From DATARH01 sp036489765 (GTDB lineage Bacteria > Pseudomonadota > Alphaproteobacteria > ATCC43930 > CGMCC-115725), in NCBI GenBank assembly GCA_036489765.1, contig DASXFE010000040.1:17851-81850 (forward strand): a stretch of 64,000 nt of DNA, in the 5' to 3' direction. A model generated the notes under the pieces. That model was not told the origin of the DNA and made no database searches. It saw only the letters and a list, made by a program, of their open reading frames with translations. Shown one piece after another: positions 1 to 7,303 of the stretch (the first letter of the stretch is position 1; each line of letters begins with the position of its first letter). A program made the position numbers and the translations under genes.

Positions 1-1087
1 TCACGGGCCGACACTGGCGTTCAAGGATCTGGCGCTACAACTCGTCGGGCGGATGATCGACCGGGCGCTGGCGCGGCGCGGAGAGCATGTGACGATCATC
101 GGGGCGACCTCGGGGGATACCGGCTCGGCGGCGCTCGACGCCTGCCGCGGGCGCGATGCGATCGATGTGTTCTTCCTCTACCCGCATGGCCGCATCTCCG
201 AGGTTCAGCGGCGGCAGATGACGACGGTCGATGCGCCGAACGCGCATGCGGTCGCCGTCGAAGGCACGTTCGACGACTGCCAGGACATCGTGAAGGCACT
301 GTTCGCCGATCCGCGACTGCGGCAGGATCTGAGCCTCTCGGCGCTCAATTCGATCAATTTCGCGCGGGTCGCGGCGCAGATCGTCTACTACGCTGCCGCC
401 GGTACGGCGTTGCGCGGGAGAGTGTCGTTCGCGGTGCCGACCGGCAATTTCGGCAACGTCTATGCCGGGCATCTGGCGCGGGCGATGGGGCTGCCGATCG
501 AGAAGCTGGTGATCGGCACCAATGCCAATGACATTCTCGCGCGCTATCTCGCGACCGGTCGGATGGTCATCGAGGGGGTGACGCCGAGCCTCAGCCCCAG
601 CATGGACATCCAGGTGTCGAGCAATTTCGAGCGGCTGCTGTTCGAATTGAAGGGCCGGAGCGGCGCGGCGGTCGGGGCGGCGATCGGCGAGTTCCGCAAG
701 ACCGGCGCGCTGCCGCCCGACGACCAGGCCTGGCAGGCGGCGCGGGACCTCTTTTCGGCACACCGGGTCGATGATGCGGCGACCGTGCGCTCGATCGGGC
801 AGGTCTACCGCGATACCGGGCTGCTGATCGACCCGCACAGCGCGGTGGCGGTGGCCGCGGCGCGCGCGGAAGGGGCGGGCGACGCGCCGATGGTCGTGCT
901 GTCGACCGCGCATCCGGCGAAATTCCCCGATGCCGTCGAGCGGGCGATCGGCCTGCGCCCGCCGGTGCCGGCTTCGCTTGCCGAACTCGCCGAGCGACGC
1001 GAGCGGGTGACGGTTCTTCCCAACGACGCGACGGCGGTCGCGCGGCATCTGCGCACCCATGCGCGGCGAACGGCACGGGCGGCATGA
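1..1087 (+). CDS. thrC: Threonine synthase, 5' end cut off by the window
   Basis: PLP enzyme converting O-phosphohomoserine to threonine, the last step of threonine synthesis, in the cytoplasm. The frame is open from the first bases (frame 2) and begins with HGPTLAFKDLALQ, the PLP-lysine segment of the family; the lysine of FKD is the Schiff-base residue. It is followed by the phosphate-binding stretch TIIGATSGDTGSAAL and later VPTGNFGN. About 362 residues are visible; full-length bacterial proteins have roughly 460-470, so about 100 N-terminal residues lie upstream. The first in-frame ATG (53) is internal, because the active-site lysine precedes it. The stop overlaps the next start (ATGA at 1084-1087), which indicates translational coupling with the M16 peptidase gene. 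The assignment is firm. Confidence 0.95.
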   Translation, partial: HGPTLAFKDLALQLVGRMIDRALARRGEHVTIIGATSGDTGSAALDACRGRDAIDVFFLYPHGRISEVQRRQMTTVDAPNAHAVAVEGTFDDCQDIVKALFADPRLRQDLSLSALNSINFARVAAQIVYYAAAGTALRGRVSFAVPTGNFGNVYAGHLARAMGLPIEKLVIGTNANDILARYLATGRMVIEGVTPSLSPSMDIQVSSNFERLLFELKGRSGAAVGAAIGEFRKTGALPPDDQAWQAARDLFSAHRVDDAATVRSIGQVYRDTGLLIDPHSAVAVAAARAEGAGDAPMVVLSTAHPAKFPDAVERAIGLRPPVPASLAELAERRERVTVLPNDATAVARHLRTHARRTARAA

Positions 1088-2343
1088 GCGCACAGGTCTC
1101 GACACTCGCGAACGGGCTGCGGATCGCGACCGACCATATCGGCACGATCGATACGGTGTCGCTCGGCCTCTGGGTCGAGGTCGGCACCCGGCACGAGGCG
1201 GCCGAAGTCAACGGCGTCGCGCATTTCCTTGAACACATGGCGTTCAAAGGAACCGAGCGGCGCAGCGCCCGCGCGATCGCCGAGGAGATCGAGGCCGTCG
1301 GTGGTCACTTGAACGCCTATACCTCGCGCGAAAGCACGGCTTACTACGCCAAGGTGTTGAAAGAAGACGCGCCGCTTGCGCTCGATATCCTCGCCGACAT
1401 CCTCCAGTACTCGGTCTTCGACGCGACCGAGCTCGAGCGCGAGCGCACCGTGATCCTGCAGGAGATCGGCCAGGCGCACGACACCCCCGACGACATCATC
1501 TTCGACCATTTCCAGGAATGCGCCTATCCGGACCAGGCGATGGGGCGGCCGGTGCTGGGGAGCCCCGAGATCATCAAGCGCCTGTCGCGCGAGGCGGTGA
1601 CCGCGTATCTGCGCGACCATTACGGCGCCGAGCGGATGGTGCTGTCGGTCGCCGGCAATATCGAGCACGCGCGGGTCGTCGACCTCGCGGAAAAGCTGCT
1701 GTCGCGCCTGCCGCGCGAGCGGGTGGTGACGGCGACGCCGGCCAATTACACCGGCGGCGAAATGCGGTTCGAGCGCGACCTCGAACAGCTTCACCTCGTG
1801 CTGGGCTTCCCGGGCCTCACCCTCGCCGATCCCGATTATTACGCGGCGGCGGTGCTGTCGACCGCGTTCGGAGGCGGGATGTCGTCGCGGTTGTTCCAGG
1901 AGGTGCGCGAGAAGCGTGGCCTCGTCTACACGATCCATTCCTTTGCCCACTCCTACCGCGACAGCGGCCTTTTCGGCATCTATGCCGGCACCGGCGAGGA
2001 GGAGGCGGGCGAGCTGATGCCGGTCTTGTGCGAGGAGACGGCAAAGCTCGCCGACGGGTTCGAGCCGGTGGAACTTCAGCGGGCCAAGGCACAGATGAAG
2101 GCCGGTCTCCTGATGTCGCTGGAATCGAGCTCGGCCCGGTGCGAGCAGCTCGCCCAGCACATGCTGATCCACGGAACGCCGTTCGACCCGGCCGATCTCG
2201 TGCGTCGGATCGATGCGGTCGACGATGCCGCGATCGCGCGTGTCGTCCAGGCGTGGCGGGCGGCGCCGCCGACCCTCACCGCGCTCGGACCGCTCGGCCG
2301 GCTCGAGGATTTCGAGCGCTTGCGGGCTCGGCTCGGCAGCTGA
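1084..2343 (+). CDS. M16 family zinc peptidase (processing-peptidase-like)
   Basis: 419 residues, the usual size for single-unit M16B bacterial peptidases related to the mitochondrial processing peptidase beta subunit. The inverted zinc motif HFLEH is at residues 47-51 (HxxEH), followed by FKGT, and the distal glutamate is expected in ELERERTVILQEI around residue 127. The C-terminal half carries the typical GGGMSSRLFQEVREKRGLVY segment. No signal peptide is visible, so it is probably cytoplasmic or peripheral. It sits between threonine synthase (ATGA overlap) and an acetyltransferase (next ATG overlaps the stop region at 2341-2345). This order is, from memory, conserved in alphaproteobacteria. 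The physiological substrate is unknown. Confidence 0.9.
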   Translation: MSAQVSTLANGLRIATDHIGTIDTVSLGLWVEVGTRHEAAEVNGVAHFLEHMAFKGTERRSARAIAEEIEAVGGHLNAYTSRESTAYYAKVLKEDAPLALDILADILQYSVFDATELERERTVILQEIGQAHDTPDDIIFDHFQECAYPDQAMGRPVLGSPEIIKRLSREAVTAYLRDHYGAERMVLSVAGNIEHARVVDLAEKLLSRLPRERVVTATPANYTGGEMRFERDLEQLHLVLGFPGLTLADPDYYAAAVLSTAFGGGMSSRLFQEVREKRGLVYTIHSFAHSYRDSGLFGIYAGTGEEEAGELMPVLCEETAKLADGFEPVELQRAKAQMKAGLLMSLESSSARCEQLAQHMLIHGTPFDPADLVRRIDAVDDAAIARVVQAWRAAPPTLTALGPLGRLEDFERLRARLGS

Positions 2344-2942
2344 TGGCCCCTCAGCGCAAGACCTTCCCGCGCCTCTTCCTGACCCGGCCGGAGCCGTTCC
2401 GGCTGATGGGCGACAAGGTCTATCTGCGCCCGGCCGAGCGCGGCGATTTCGAGGAGTGGGCGAGCCTGCGCGCGCGCTCGCGCGACTTCCTGACCCCGTG
2501 GGAGCCGACCTGGCCCTCCGACGCGCTGAGCCGGCCCAATTTCCGCGCCCGCATCGCCCGTTACGCCGAGGATTGGCGCACCGACCAGGGGTACAATTTC
2601 TTCATCTTCCGAAGCGATGACGCGCTCGTCGGCGGGGTCGGGCTGTCGAATGTGCGCCGCGGCGTCGCCGAGACTGCGAGTCTGGGGTATTGGGTCGGCG
2701 CCCCGTTCGCGCGCCAGGGCATGATGACAGCGGCCCTGCCTCTCGTCCTCGATTTCGCCTTCGACCGCCTGCGCCTCCACCGGGTCGAGGCCGCGTGCCT
2801 GCCGATCAACGTGCCGAGCCGTGCCCTCCTCGTCCGTACCGGCTTCCAGCAGGAAGGCTACGCCCGCAGCTACCTGCTGATCGACGGCAAGTGGCAGGAC
2901 CACCTGCTGTTCGCGATCCTGCGCGAGGACTGGCGGGCGTAG
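2343..2942 (+). CDS. GNAT family N-acetyltransferase, RimJ/RimL-like
   Basis: 199 residues. The protein starts MAPQRKTFPRLFL and contains the GNAT core: KVYLRPAERGDFEEWASLR (beta1-alpha1), LGYWVGAPFARQGMMTAAL (the acetyl-CoA binding motif A, of the R/Q-x-x-G-x-G/A type), and RVEAACLPINVPSRALLVRTGF (motif B). This pattern is that of ribosomal-protein-alanine acetyltransferases of the RimJ/RimL group, which transfer acetyl from acetyl-CoA to an N-terminal amine; the real acceptor is not known. The start is the ATG at 2343 overlapping the M16 stop, so the gene is coupled to thrC and the peptidase in a three-gene operon. Confidence 0.88.
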   Translation: MAPQRKTFPRLFLTRPEPFRLMGDKVYLRPAERGDFEEWASLRARSRDFLTPWEPTWPSDALSRPNFRARIARYAEDWRTDQGYNFFIFRSDDALVGGVGLSNVRRGVAETASLGYWVGAPFARQGMMTAALPLVLDFAFDRLRLHRVEAACLPINVPSRALLVRTGFQQEGYARSYLLIDGKWQDHLLFAILREDWRA

Positions 2943-2950
2943 AGACGGCG

Positions 2951-3151
2951 GTGCCTCATCCTGTGATCGCCGGCGGTCGCGTCTTCGCGCCTCTGCGCGA
3001 CGGTGACTATGTTGTTCACGACATGCGGGTGGCAGACGATCGGCTGGGGATCGAATGGCCAACTCGGGTTGAGTTTTTTGCCGATGGTCTGCGGTTGCAA
3101 GCATTCCCGAATGAGGCGGCCGAAGAATACCGATCGGCGGAGGCCTCCTAA
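2951..3151 (+). CDS. Possible small protein, unrecognised
   Basis: A 66-codon frame from a GTG at 2951, eight bases after the acetyltransferase stop, reads PHPVIAGGRVFAPLRDGDYV then VHDMRVADDRLGIEWPTRVEFFADG and ends at TAA 3151. Alternating hydrophobic and charged residues suggest a small beta-rich domain such as those of the DUF2442 type, but I cannot identify it. There is no strong ribosome-binding site and codon use is less biased than in the neighbours, so it may be a decayed gene or a chance frame. Confidence 0.25.
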   Translation: MPHPVIAGGRVFAPLRDGDYVVHDMRVADDRLGIEWPTRVEFFADGLRLQAFPNEAAEEYRSAEAS

Positions 3152-3175
3152 ACGAAGACCGCTTAAGCTGGCGCT

Positions 3176-3733
3176 CTACGCGTGGCCGGCCTCGGTGGAC
3201 AGCATCGTCAGATCCACGCCGAGCTTTCCGAGGGCGCGCTGCCATTTGTTGTCGAGGTCGCGGTCGAAGACCAGATCGGGGTCGGCGGGGACGGAGAGCC
3301 AGCCATTGGCCTGGATCTCGGCGTCGAGCTGGCCCGGCGCCCAGCCGGCGTAGCCGAGCGCCAGGATGCTGCGGTCGGGGCCGCCGCCGGCGCCGATCGC
3401 CCGCAAGATGTCGAGCGTCGCGGTCACCGCGAAGTCGCCGCCGATCTTCAACGTGGCGCCCTCGGAATAGTCGGCAGTGTGCAGCACAAAGCCGCGGCCG
3501 GGGTCGACGGGTCCGCCGAAATGCACCGGGCGAGGCCGGTTGAGCCGGGAGGGTTCCAGCTTGAGATGCTGGTACAGCTCCTCGAAGCTCAGCGAGACGA
3601 GCGGCTTGTTGATTACAAGCCCCATCGCACCTTCCGCCTCGCTGTGCGCGCACATGTACACCACCGTGCGGGCGAAGCGCGGGTCCTGCATTTGCGGCAT
3701 CGCAATCAGGAGGTCACCGGCCAAGGTCTTCAT
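3176..3733 (-). CDS. YqgE/AlgH family protein (UPF0301), cytoplasmic form
   Basis: 185 residues from the chosen start, close to the usual ~187 of E. coli YqgE. Family hallmarks are visible: LAGDLLIAMPQMQDPRFART near the N terminus, GAMGLVINKPL, the FGGPVDPGRGFVLHT core, and ALGYAGWAPGQLDAEIQANGWL. The biochemical role of YqgE/AlgH is not settled; it was first linked to alginate regulation. The frame stays open to 3796, but the family normally begins just before L-x-G-x-L-L-I-A-M-P. The ATG at 3733 has GGAG six bases upstream, so I take it as the start (3736 is an alternative). A second, exported paralogue lies at 4556-5212 with the peroxiredoxin between them. Confidence 0.9.
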   Translation of the reverse strand: MKTLAGDLLIAMPQMQDPRFARTVVYMCAHSEAEGAMGLVINKPLVSLSFEELYQHLKLEPSRLNRPRPVHFGGPVDPGRGFVLHTADYSEGATLKIGGDFAVTATLDILRAIGAGGGPDRSILALGYAGWAPGQLDAEIQANGWLSVPADPDLVFDRDLDNKWQRALGKLGVDLTMLSTEAGHA

Positions 3734-3943
3734 CATGAGCTCCGCGGTCTTCCTCTGACCTGTAAACCCTATATAGGCGGATCGGTGCCGCTCCATACCA
3801 AAAACAACGCGGGAAGCGCGAACGGGGCAACGCCGAGGCGCCGTTTACGCCGTACCGGCGCCTATGGTATCGGTGCGCCCAGCGTTGCGGCCGATCGACC
3901 CCATCGGGCGCCGGCGCAAGACCAATTTTCAGAGGGACGAGCG

Positions 3944-4426
3944 ATGGCTATCAAGGTTGGCGACAAGGTTCCCGCCGGTAAGTTCCGTCATCTGACCGCC
4001 GAAGGCCCGAAGGAGATGACCACCGACGAGCTCTTCAGCGGCAAGAAGGTCGCATTTTTCGCGGTACCGGGCGCGTTCACCCCGACCTGCTCGGCCCGGC
4101 ACCTGCCGGGTTATGTCGAGCGCTCGGCCGACATCCTGGGCAAGGGCGTCGATACGATCGCCTGCGTCGCGGTCAACGACGCGTTCGTCATGGGCGCCTG
4201 GGGCAAGGAGCACAAGACCGACGGGAAGGTCGTGATGCTCGCCGACGGCAGCGCAGAGTTCACGAAGGCGATGGGCCTCGAGCTCGACCTCGGCCGCAAC
4301 GGCATGGGCGTCCGCTCGCAGCGCTACTCGATGCTGGTCGATAACGGCGTCATCAAGGCGCTCAATGTCGAGCAGCCGGGCCAGTACGACGTCTCAAGCG
4401 CCGAGGCAATGATCAAGGGGCTGTAG
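3944..4426 (+). CDS. Peroxiredoxin, Prx5 type
   Basis: 160 residues. Thiol peroxidase of the AhpC/TSA superfamily, Prx5 subgroup, reducing hydrogen peroxide and organic peroxides in the cytoplasm. The peroxidatic cysteine is in PGAFTPTCSARHLPGY (P-G-A-F-T-P-T-C is diagnostic for Prx5). The downstream segment VAVNDAFVMGAWGKEH and the RSQRYSMLVDNGVIK strand fit the family. The only other cysteine visible is in the IACVAVND strand, so a 1-Cys or atypical 2-Cys mechanism cannot be decided by eye. The start at 3944 follows AGAGGGACGAG, a good ribosome-binding site. The gene is divergent from the YqgE gene upstream. Confidence 0.93.
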   Translation: MAIKVGDKVPAGKFRHLTAEGPKEMTTDELFSGKKVAFFAVPGAFTPTCSARHLPGYVERSADILGKGVDTIACVAVNDAFVMGAWGKEHKTDGKVVMLADGSAEFTKAMGLELDLGRNGMGVRSQRYSMLVDNGVIKALNVEQPGQYDVSSAEAMIKGL

Positions 4427-4457
4427 GCTCCGCTCCCCGGCTTTCACCGGGGTCGCG

Positions 4458-4531
4458 CCCTCACCCCGGCCTTCGGCCACCCTCTCCCGCTTGCGGGAGA
4501 GGGTGGCACGCCGAGCGTGACGGGGTGAGGG
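4458..4531. repeat. Intergenic inverted repeat, CCCTCACCCCG family
   Basis: Outer arms CCCTCACCCCG and CGGGGTGAGGG enclose an inner hairpin CCACCCTCTCCCGC-TT-GCGGGAGAGGGTGG. It lies between the convergent peroxiredoxin and exported YqgE genes and could act as a two-way terminator. This sequence type recurs as a dispersed palindromic element in many proteobacterial genomes. Confidence 0.8.
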
Positions 4532-4555
4532 CGAGCGCCGCGAGAGGCCAGCCCC

Positions 4556-5212
4556 TCACAAATCCTGCGTCCGCCGCGCCAGGGCGTGTTTCCACAGATC
4601 GTCGCGGTCGTCGTCGAAGATGAGCTTGGGGTCGCCCGGGGTCGAGAACCAGTCATGGTGCTTGATCTCGTCGTCGAGCTGGCCTGGCCCCCAGCCGGCA
4701 TAGCCCAGCGCAAAGAAGTACTTGGCCGGCCCCTTGTGGTGGCCGATATCGCGCAGCACGCCAGTCGTCGGCGTCATCGCGACGATGTTCGGCACCGTGA
4801 GTGTCCTTTCGCCCTTGTAGTCAGTCGTGTGGACGACAAAGCCGCGCTCGGGCTGGACCGGTCCGCCGGCAAAGACGCGGATCGTACCGTTGATGTCGGG
4901 GTCGGGCTCCCGGTCCTTGCTGCTCGCGGCGGCGGCAAGGATGTCGGCGATCGGCTTTTCCTCGAGCGGCCGGTTGATGACGATGCCCAAGGCGCCGTCG
5001 GCGTCATGCGACAGAATGAGGATCACGGCATGCGAAAAACGCGGGTCGCCCATGGTGTCGGCCGCGATCAGCAGGTCGCCGGGCGGCGGATCGGCGGCCT
5101 GGGGCTTTGGCGGCGGGGCCGCCCCCGGACCGGGAAGGGCGGCGCACAACGCGATCCCGGCGACGAGCAGAAACGTCCCGGGCGCGAACCGCGAACCCCA
5201 TGATTTTTGCAT
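4556..5212 (-). CDS. YqgE/AlgH family protein with signal peptide
   Basis: 218 residues. Residues about 50-218 are a complete UPF0301 domain: GDLLIAADTMGDPRFSHAVI, GALGIVINRPL, FAGGPVQPERGFVVHTTDY and FALGYAGWGPGQLDDEIKHH. Unlike usual YqgE proteins, it starts MQKSWGSRFAPGTFLLVAGI with a hydrophobic stretch to ALCAALPGPGAA, a convincing Sec signal peptide, then a Pro/Ala linker. The cysteine after IAL is not in a good lipobox, so it is probably a soluble or membrane-anchored periplasmic protein. The nearby cytoplasmic paralogue at 3176-3733 lacks this extension, which suggests duplication followed by relocalisation. Confidence 0.85.
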   Translation of the reverse strand: MQKSWGSRFAPGTFLLVAGIALCAALPGPGAAPPPKPQAADPPPGDLLIAADTMGDPRFSHAVILILSHDADGALGIVINRPLEEKPIADILAAAASSKDREPDPDINGTIRVFAGGPVQPERGFVVHTTDYKGERTLTVPNIVAMTPTTGVLRDIGHHKGPAKYFFALGYAGWGPGQLDDEIKHHDWFSTPGDPKLIFDDDRDDLWKHALARRTQDL

Positions 5213-5324
5213 CGAACGCCCCCATTCCGGGTCGGCGGCGCCATCATAGCGCGGGGCACAAGATGTGTCGCCCGGACGGGAAACGGTGGTAGCGTCGACC
5301 GGTTCAACCGGGCGCGGGGCGGCG

Positions 5325-6419
5325 ATGGCGGACGGCGACAGGCTCTTGCCGGCAACGGGGACCGATCTCGTCGAATGGTATTACGAGCGGGGCTGGACCG
5401 ACGGGCTTCCGGTGGTGCCGCCGACGGAAGAGAAGGTCTCTGCCTGCGTCGCCGCGATGGGCGGCGAGCCGGAACTCGTCGAATGCAAGGTGCCGCCGCG
5501 CTTTGGCAGCCTTTCCCGCGAGGTTCTGGCGATCAACATGGTGATGGCCGGGTGCCGGCCCGAATACGCCCCGGTCGTGCGCGCGGCGATGCTGGCGCTC
5601 GCGGAAAAGGCGTTCAACCTCAACGGGGTCCAGGCGACGACGCACATGGCGGGGCCGCTCCTGATCGTCAACGGGCCGCTGGCGAGGGCGATCGGGATGA
5701 ATGGCGGGGTCAACGCGTTCGGTTCGGGCAACCGCGCCAATGCGACGATCGGCCGGGCGATCCGGCTGATGCTCTTGAATGTCGGCGGCGGGTGGCCGGG
5801 CGACCTCGACAAATCGACCCTCGGCCACCCCGGCAAGTACACCTATTGCGTCGCCGAGAACGAAAGCGACAGCCCGTGGGCGCCTTATCATGTCGAAAAG
5901 GGGTTCGCACCCGAGGATTCGACTGTCTTCGTGATCGCCGCCGAGCCGCCGCATAGCTGCACCAACCATGTCGCCGACGATCCCGAAGGCATCCTCGACA
6001 CGATCTGTTCGGCGATGTCGACGATCGCCAACAACAACGCCGTGTCGAGCGGGCATTGCGCGGTCGTGATCGGGCCCGAGCACGCGGCAACGATCGCCGG
6101 CAAAGGCTGGACCCGACACGACGTGCGCGAATACCTGCACATGAATGCGTACAACCTTTTCGGTCGGCTCGCCTTCGACCATCGCTACGGCAAGGTCTAC
6201 AACCGCAATCTGCCGCGCTGGTACAAGCGGGAGCTCGACAGCCGCATCCCGATCGTGCCGAGCCCCGACCATATCCATTTGTTTGTGATCGGCGGCGCCG
6301 CCGGCCGGTTTTCCGCCTTCATCCCCGGCTGGGGCCACATGTCGTCGCCGGTGCTGCGCAGCGTGGATGGGGTCGGCGGCCGGTCGCCGGTATGCGTCGA
6401 TGGGACGTGTTATTTGTAG
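5325..6419 (+). CDS. Uncharacterised protein, partner gene of the UGSC selenoprotein
   Basis: 364 residues from the ATG at 5325; the frame opens further upstream, but that part looks like random coding. I do not recognise a named enzyme family. Visible features are DLVEWYYERGWTDGLPVVPP near the N terminus (a segment I associate with proteins found beside UGSC genes), Gly/Asn-rich GMNGGVNAFGSGNRANATIG, repeated Cys/His-containing segments (EPPHSCTNH, SSGHCAVVIGPEH) and a C-terminal CVDGTC. There is no signal peptide or transmembrane segment. It ends nine bases before the selenoprotein gene, which has its own strong ribosome-binding site, so the two are almost certainly co-transcribed. The shared operon suggests a shared redox reaction; the substrate is unknown. 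Confidence 0.8.
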   Translation: MADGDRLLPATGTDLVEWYYERGWTDGLPVVPPTEEKVSACVAAMGGEPELVECKVPPRFGSLSREVLAINMVMAGCRPEYAPVVRAAMLALAEKAFNLNGVQATTHMAGPLLIVNGPLARAIGMNGGVNAFGSGNRANATIGRAIRLMLLNVGGGWPGDLDKSTLGHPGKYTYCVAENESDSPWAPYHVEKGFAPEDSTVFVIAAEPPHSCTNHVADDPEGILDTICSAMSTIANNNAVSSGHCAVVIGPEHAATIAGKGWTRHDVREYLHMNAYNLFGRLAFDHRYGKVYNRNLPRWYKRELDSRIPIVPSPDHIHLFVIGGAAGRFSAFIPGWGHMSSPVLRSVDGVGGRSPVCVDGTCYL

Positions 6420-6427
6420 GGGGAGCG

Positions 6428-6973
6428 ATGACAGGCGAAAACCACGAAACCGTCTTCGATCCGCGCGGGACGGTCGAGGCCGAGCGGGTGGCGCCGGCGC
6501 CGCGGGCGGGGGCGCTGAAGGGGCTGCGGCTCGGCGTTCTCGACAATACCAAGTGGAACGGCAACCGCTTGCTGCGCAAGACCGCCGCCCGGCTCGACGC
6601 GGAGTTCGGGTTTGCCGCGGTCAACTACTACCGCAAGGAAAGCTTTTCGAAGGCGGCGGAGCCGGCGCTGATCGACGAGATCGCCCGCGACAACGACATC
6701 GTGCTGACTGCCATCGGCGATTGAGGGTCGTGCACCTCGTGCTGTACGCATGACGGAGTACAACTCGAAGCGGCGGGGCGGCCGACCGCGGTGGTCGTGA
6801 CGACCGAATTCCTGCACGAAGCCGAGGTGCAGCGCGACGCGCTCGGCATGCCCGACCTCGCCCTGGTCGTCATCGACCACCCGCTCTCGACGCTTTCCGA
6901 TGCGCAGATCGATGCCCGCGCGGAGCAGGCGGCGGGGCAGGCGGTGAGCTGGTGGGTCGGGAAGAACGGATAG
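6428..6973 (+). CDS. UGSC-family selenoprotein, TGA at 6722-6724 read as selenocysteine
   Basis: One 181-residue protein interrupted by a TGA at codon 99. The first 98 codons (starting MTGENHETVFDPRG) end in DNDIVLTAIGD, then TGA-GGG-TCG-TGC gives U-G-S-C, and the same frame continues TSCCTHDGVQLEAAGRPTAV, VVTTEFLHEA, ALGMPDLALVVIDHPLSTLS to a TAG at 6971-6973. UGSC is the name-giving redox motif of a known selenoprotein family whose non-Sec members have CGSC; the flanking residues match what I recall of that family. The 82 codons after the TGA keep strong coding character and no alternative start with a ribosome-binding site fits, so a split into two genes is unlikely. The ATG follows GGGGAGCG. 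The function is thought to be thiol/selenol redox chemistry with unknown substrate. It needs selA/B/C/D elsewhere in the genome. A simple nonsense mutation of a CGSC form is the alternative. Confidence 0.85.
6722..6756 (+). promoter_or_regulatory. Selenocysteine codon and candidate bacterial SECIS hairpin
   Basis: The TGA at 6722-6724 is followed within three bases by a possible stem: 6727-6733 (GTCGTGC) pairs with 6748-6754 (GCATGAC), seven pairs with one G-U. The 14-base loop may be closed further. An alternative inner hairpin is GCAC-CTC-GTGC (6732-6742). Bacterial SECIS elements sit just after the UGA inside the coding region and are bound by SelB; position and size fit. Pairing was done by eye, with no energy calculation. 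Confidence 0.55.
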
Positions 6974-7026
6974 CGGGCTGCTTGTCCCGGACGCTCGGTG
7001 GGCTTACGGCTATGGCAAACTTCGAC

Positions 7027-7303
7027 ATGGATGAGCCGATGACGACGAATGTCTCTCTTCCTCCTGCGCTTGAGCGCTTCGCGCGCGGATGCGTCGCGGA
7101 GGGACGTTACAGCAACGGCAGTGAGGTCGTTCGGTCAGGTCTCCGGCTGCTTCAGGCAACTTCTGCGCGAACCATTTCGGTTCTGGTCGGTGGCGGGATT
7201 CCCGTACGTCATCGTCTATAATTCCGAGCGCGTGCCTCCCAATATCCTCGCCATCACCCATACGTCGCGGGATATACCCCGCGCTCTGAGGAACCTTGAA
7301 TGA
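7027..7303 (+). pseudogene. Decayed ParDE-type toxin-antitoxin module
   Basis: From an ATG at 7039 the frame reads MTTNVSLPPALERFARGCVA, GRYSNGSEVVRSGLRLLQ, the ribbon-helix-helix domain of ParD antitoxins. After about 45 residues the similarity stops. In the next frame the C-terminal part of a ParE/RelE-fold toxin appears: FRFWSVAGFPYVIVYNSE, then VPPNILAITHTSRDIPRALR, ending at TGA 7301-7303. The ParD C-terminal region that binds toxin, and most of ParE including its N-terminal half, are missing, so an internal deletion with frame change has fused the ends. It is most likely inactive, though the ParD DNA-binding half could still bind an operator. The toxin stop overlaps the next gene's start at 7300. 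Confidence 0.7.

Noticed and set aside
35..1105. Long open frame on the minus strand across threonine synthase
   Set aside because: Arg/Pro/His-rich translation typical of the antisense frame of a GC-rich gene; the plus strand encodes threonine synthase with its PLP motif.
6722..6724. Reading the TGA as a normal stop with a second gene starting at 6791 (ATG-like)
   Set aside because: There is no ribosome-binding site, the short product lacks a first domain, and the U-G-S-C motif would be lost; selenocysteine explains all of it.
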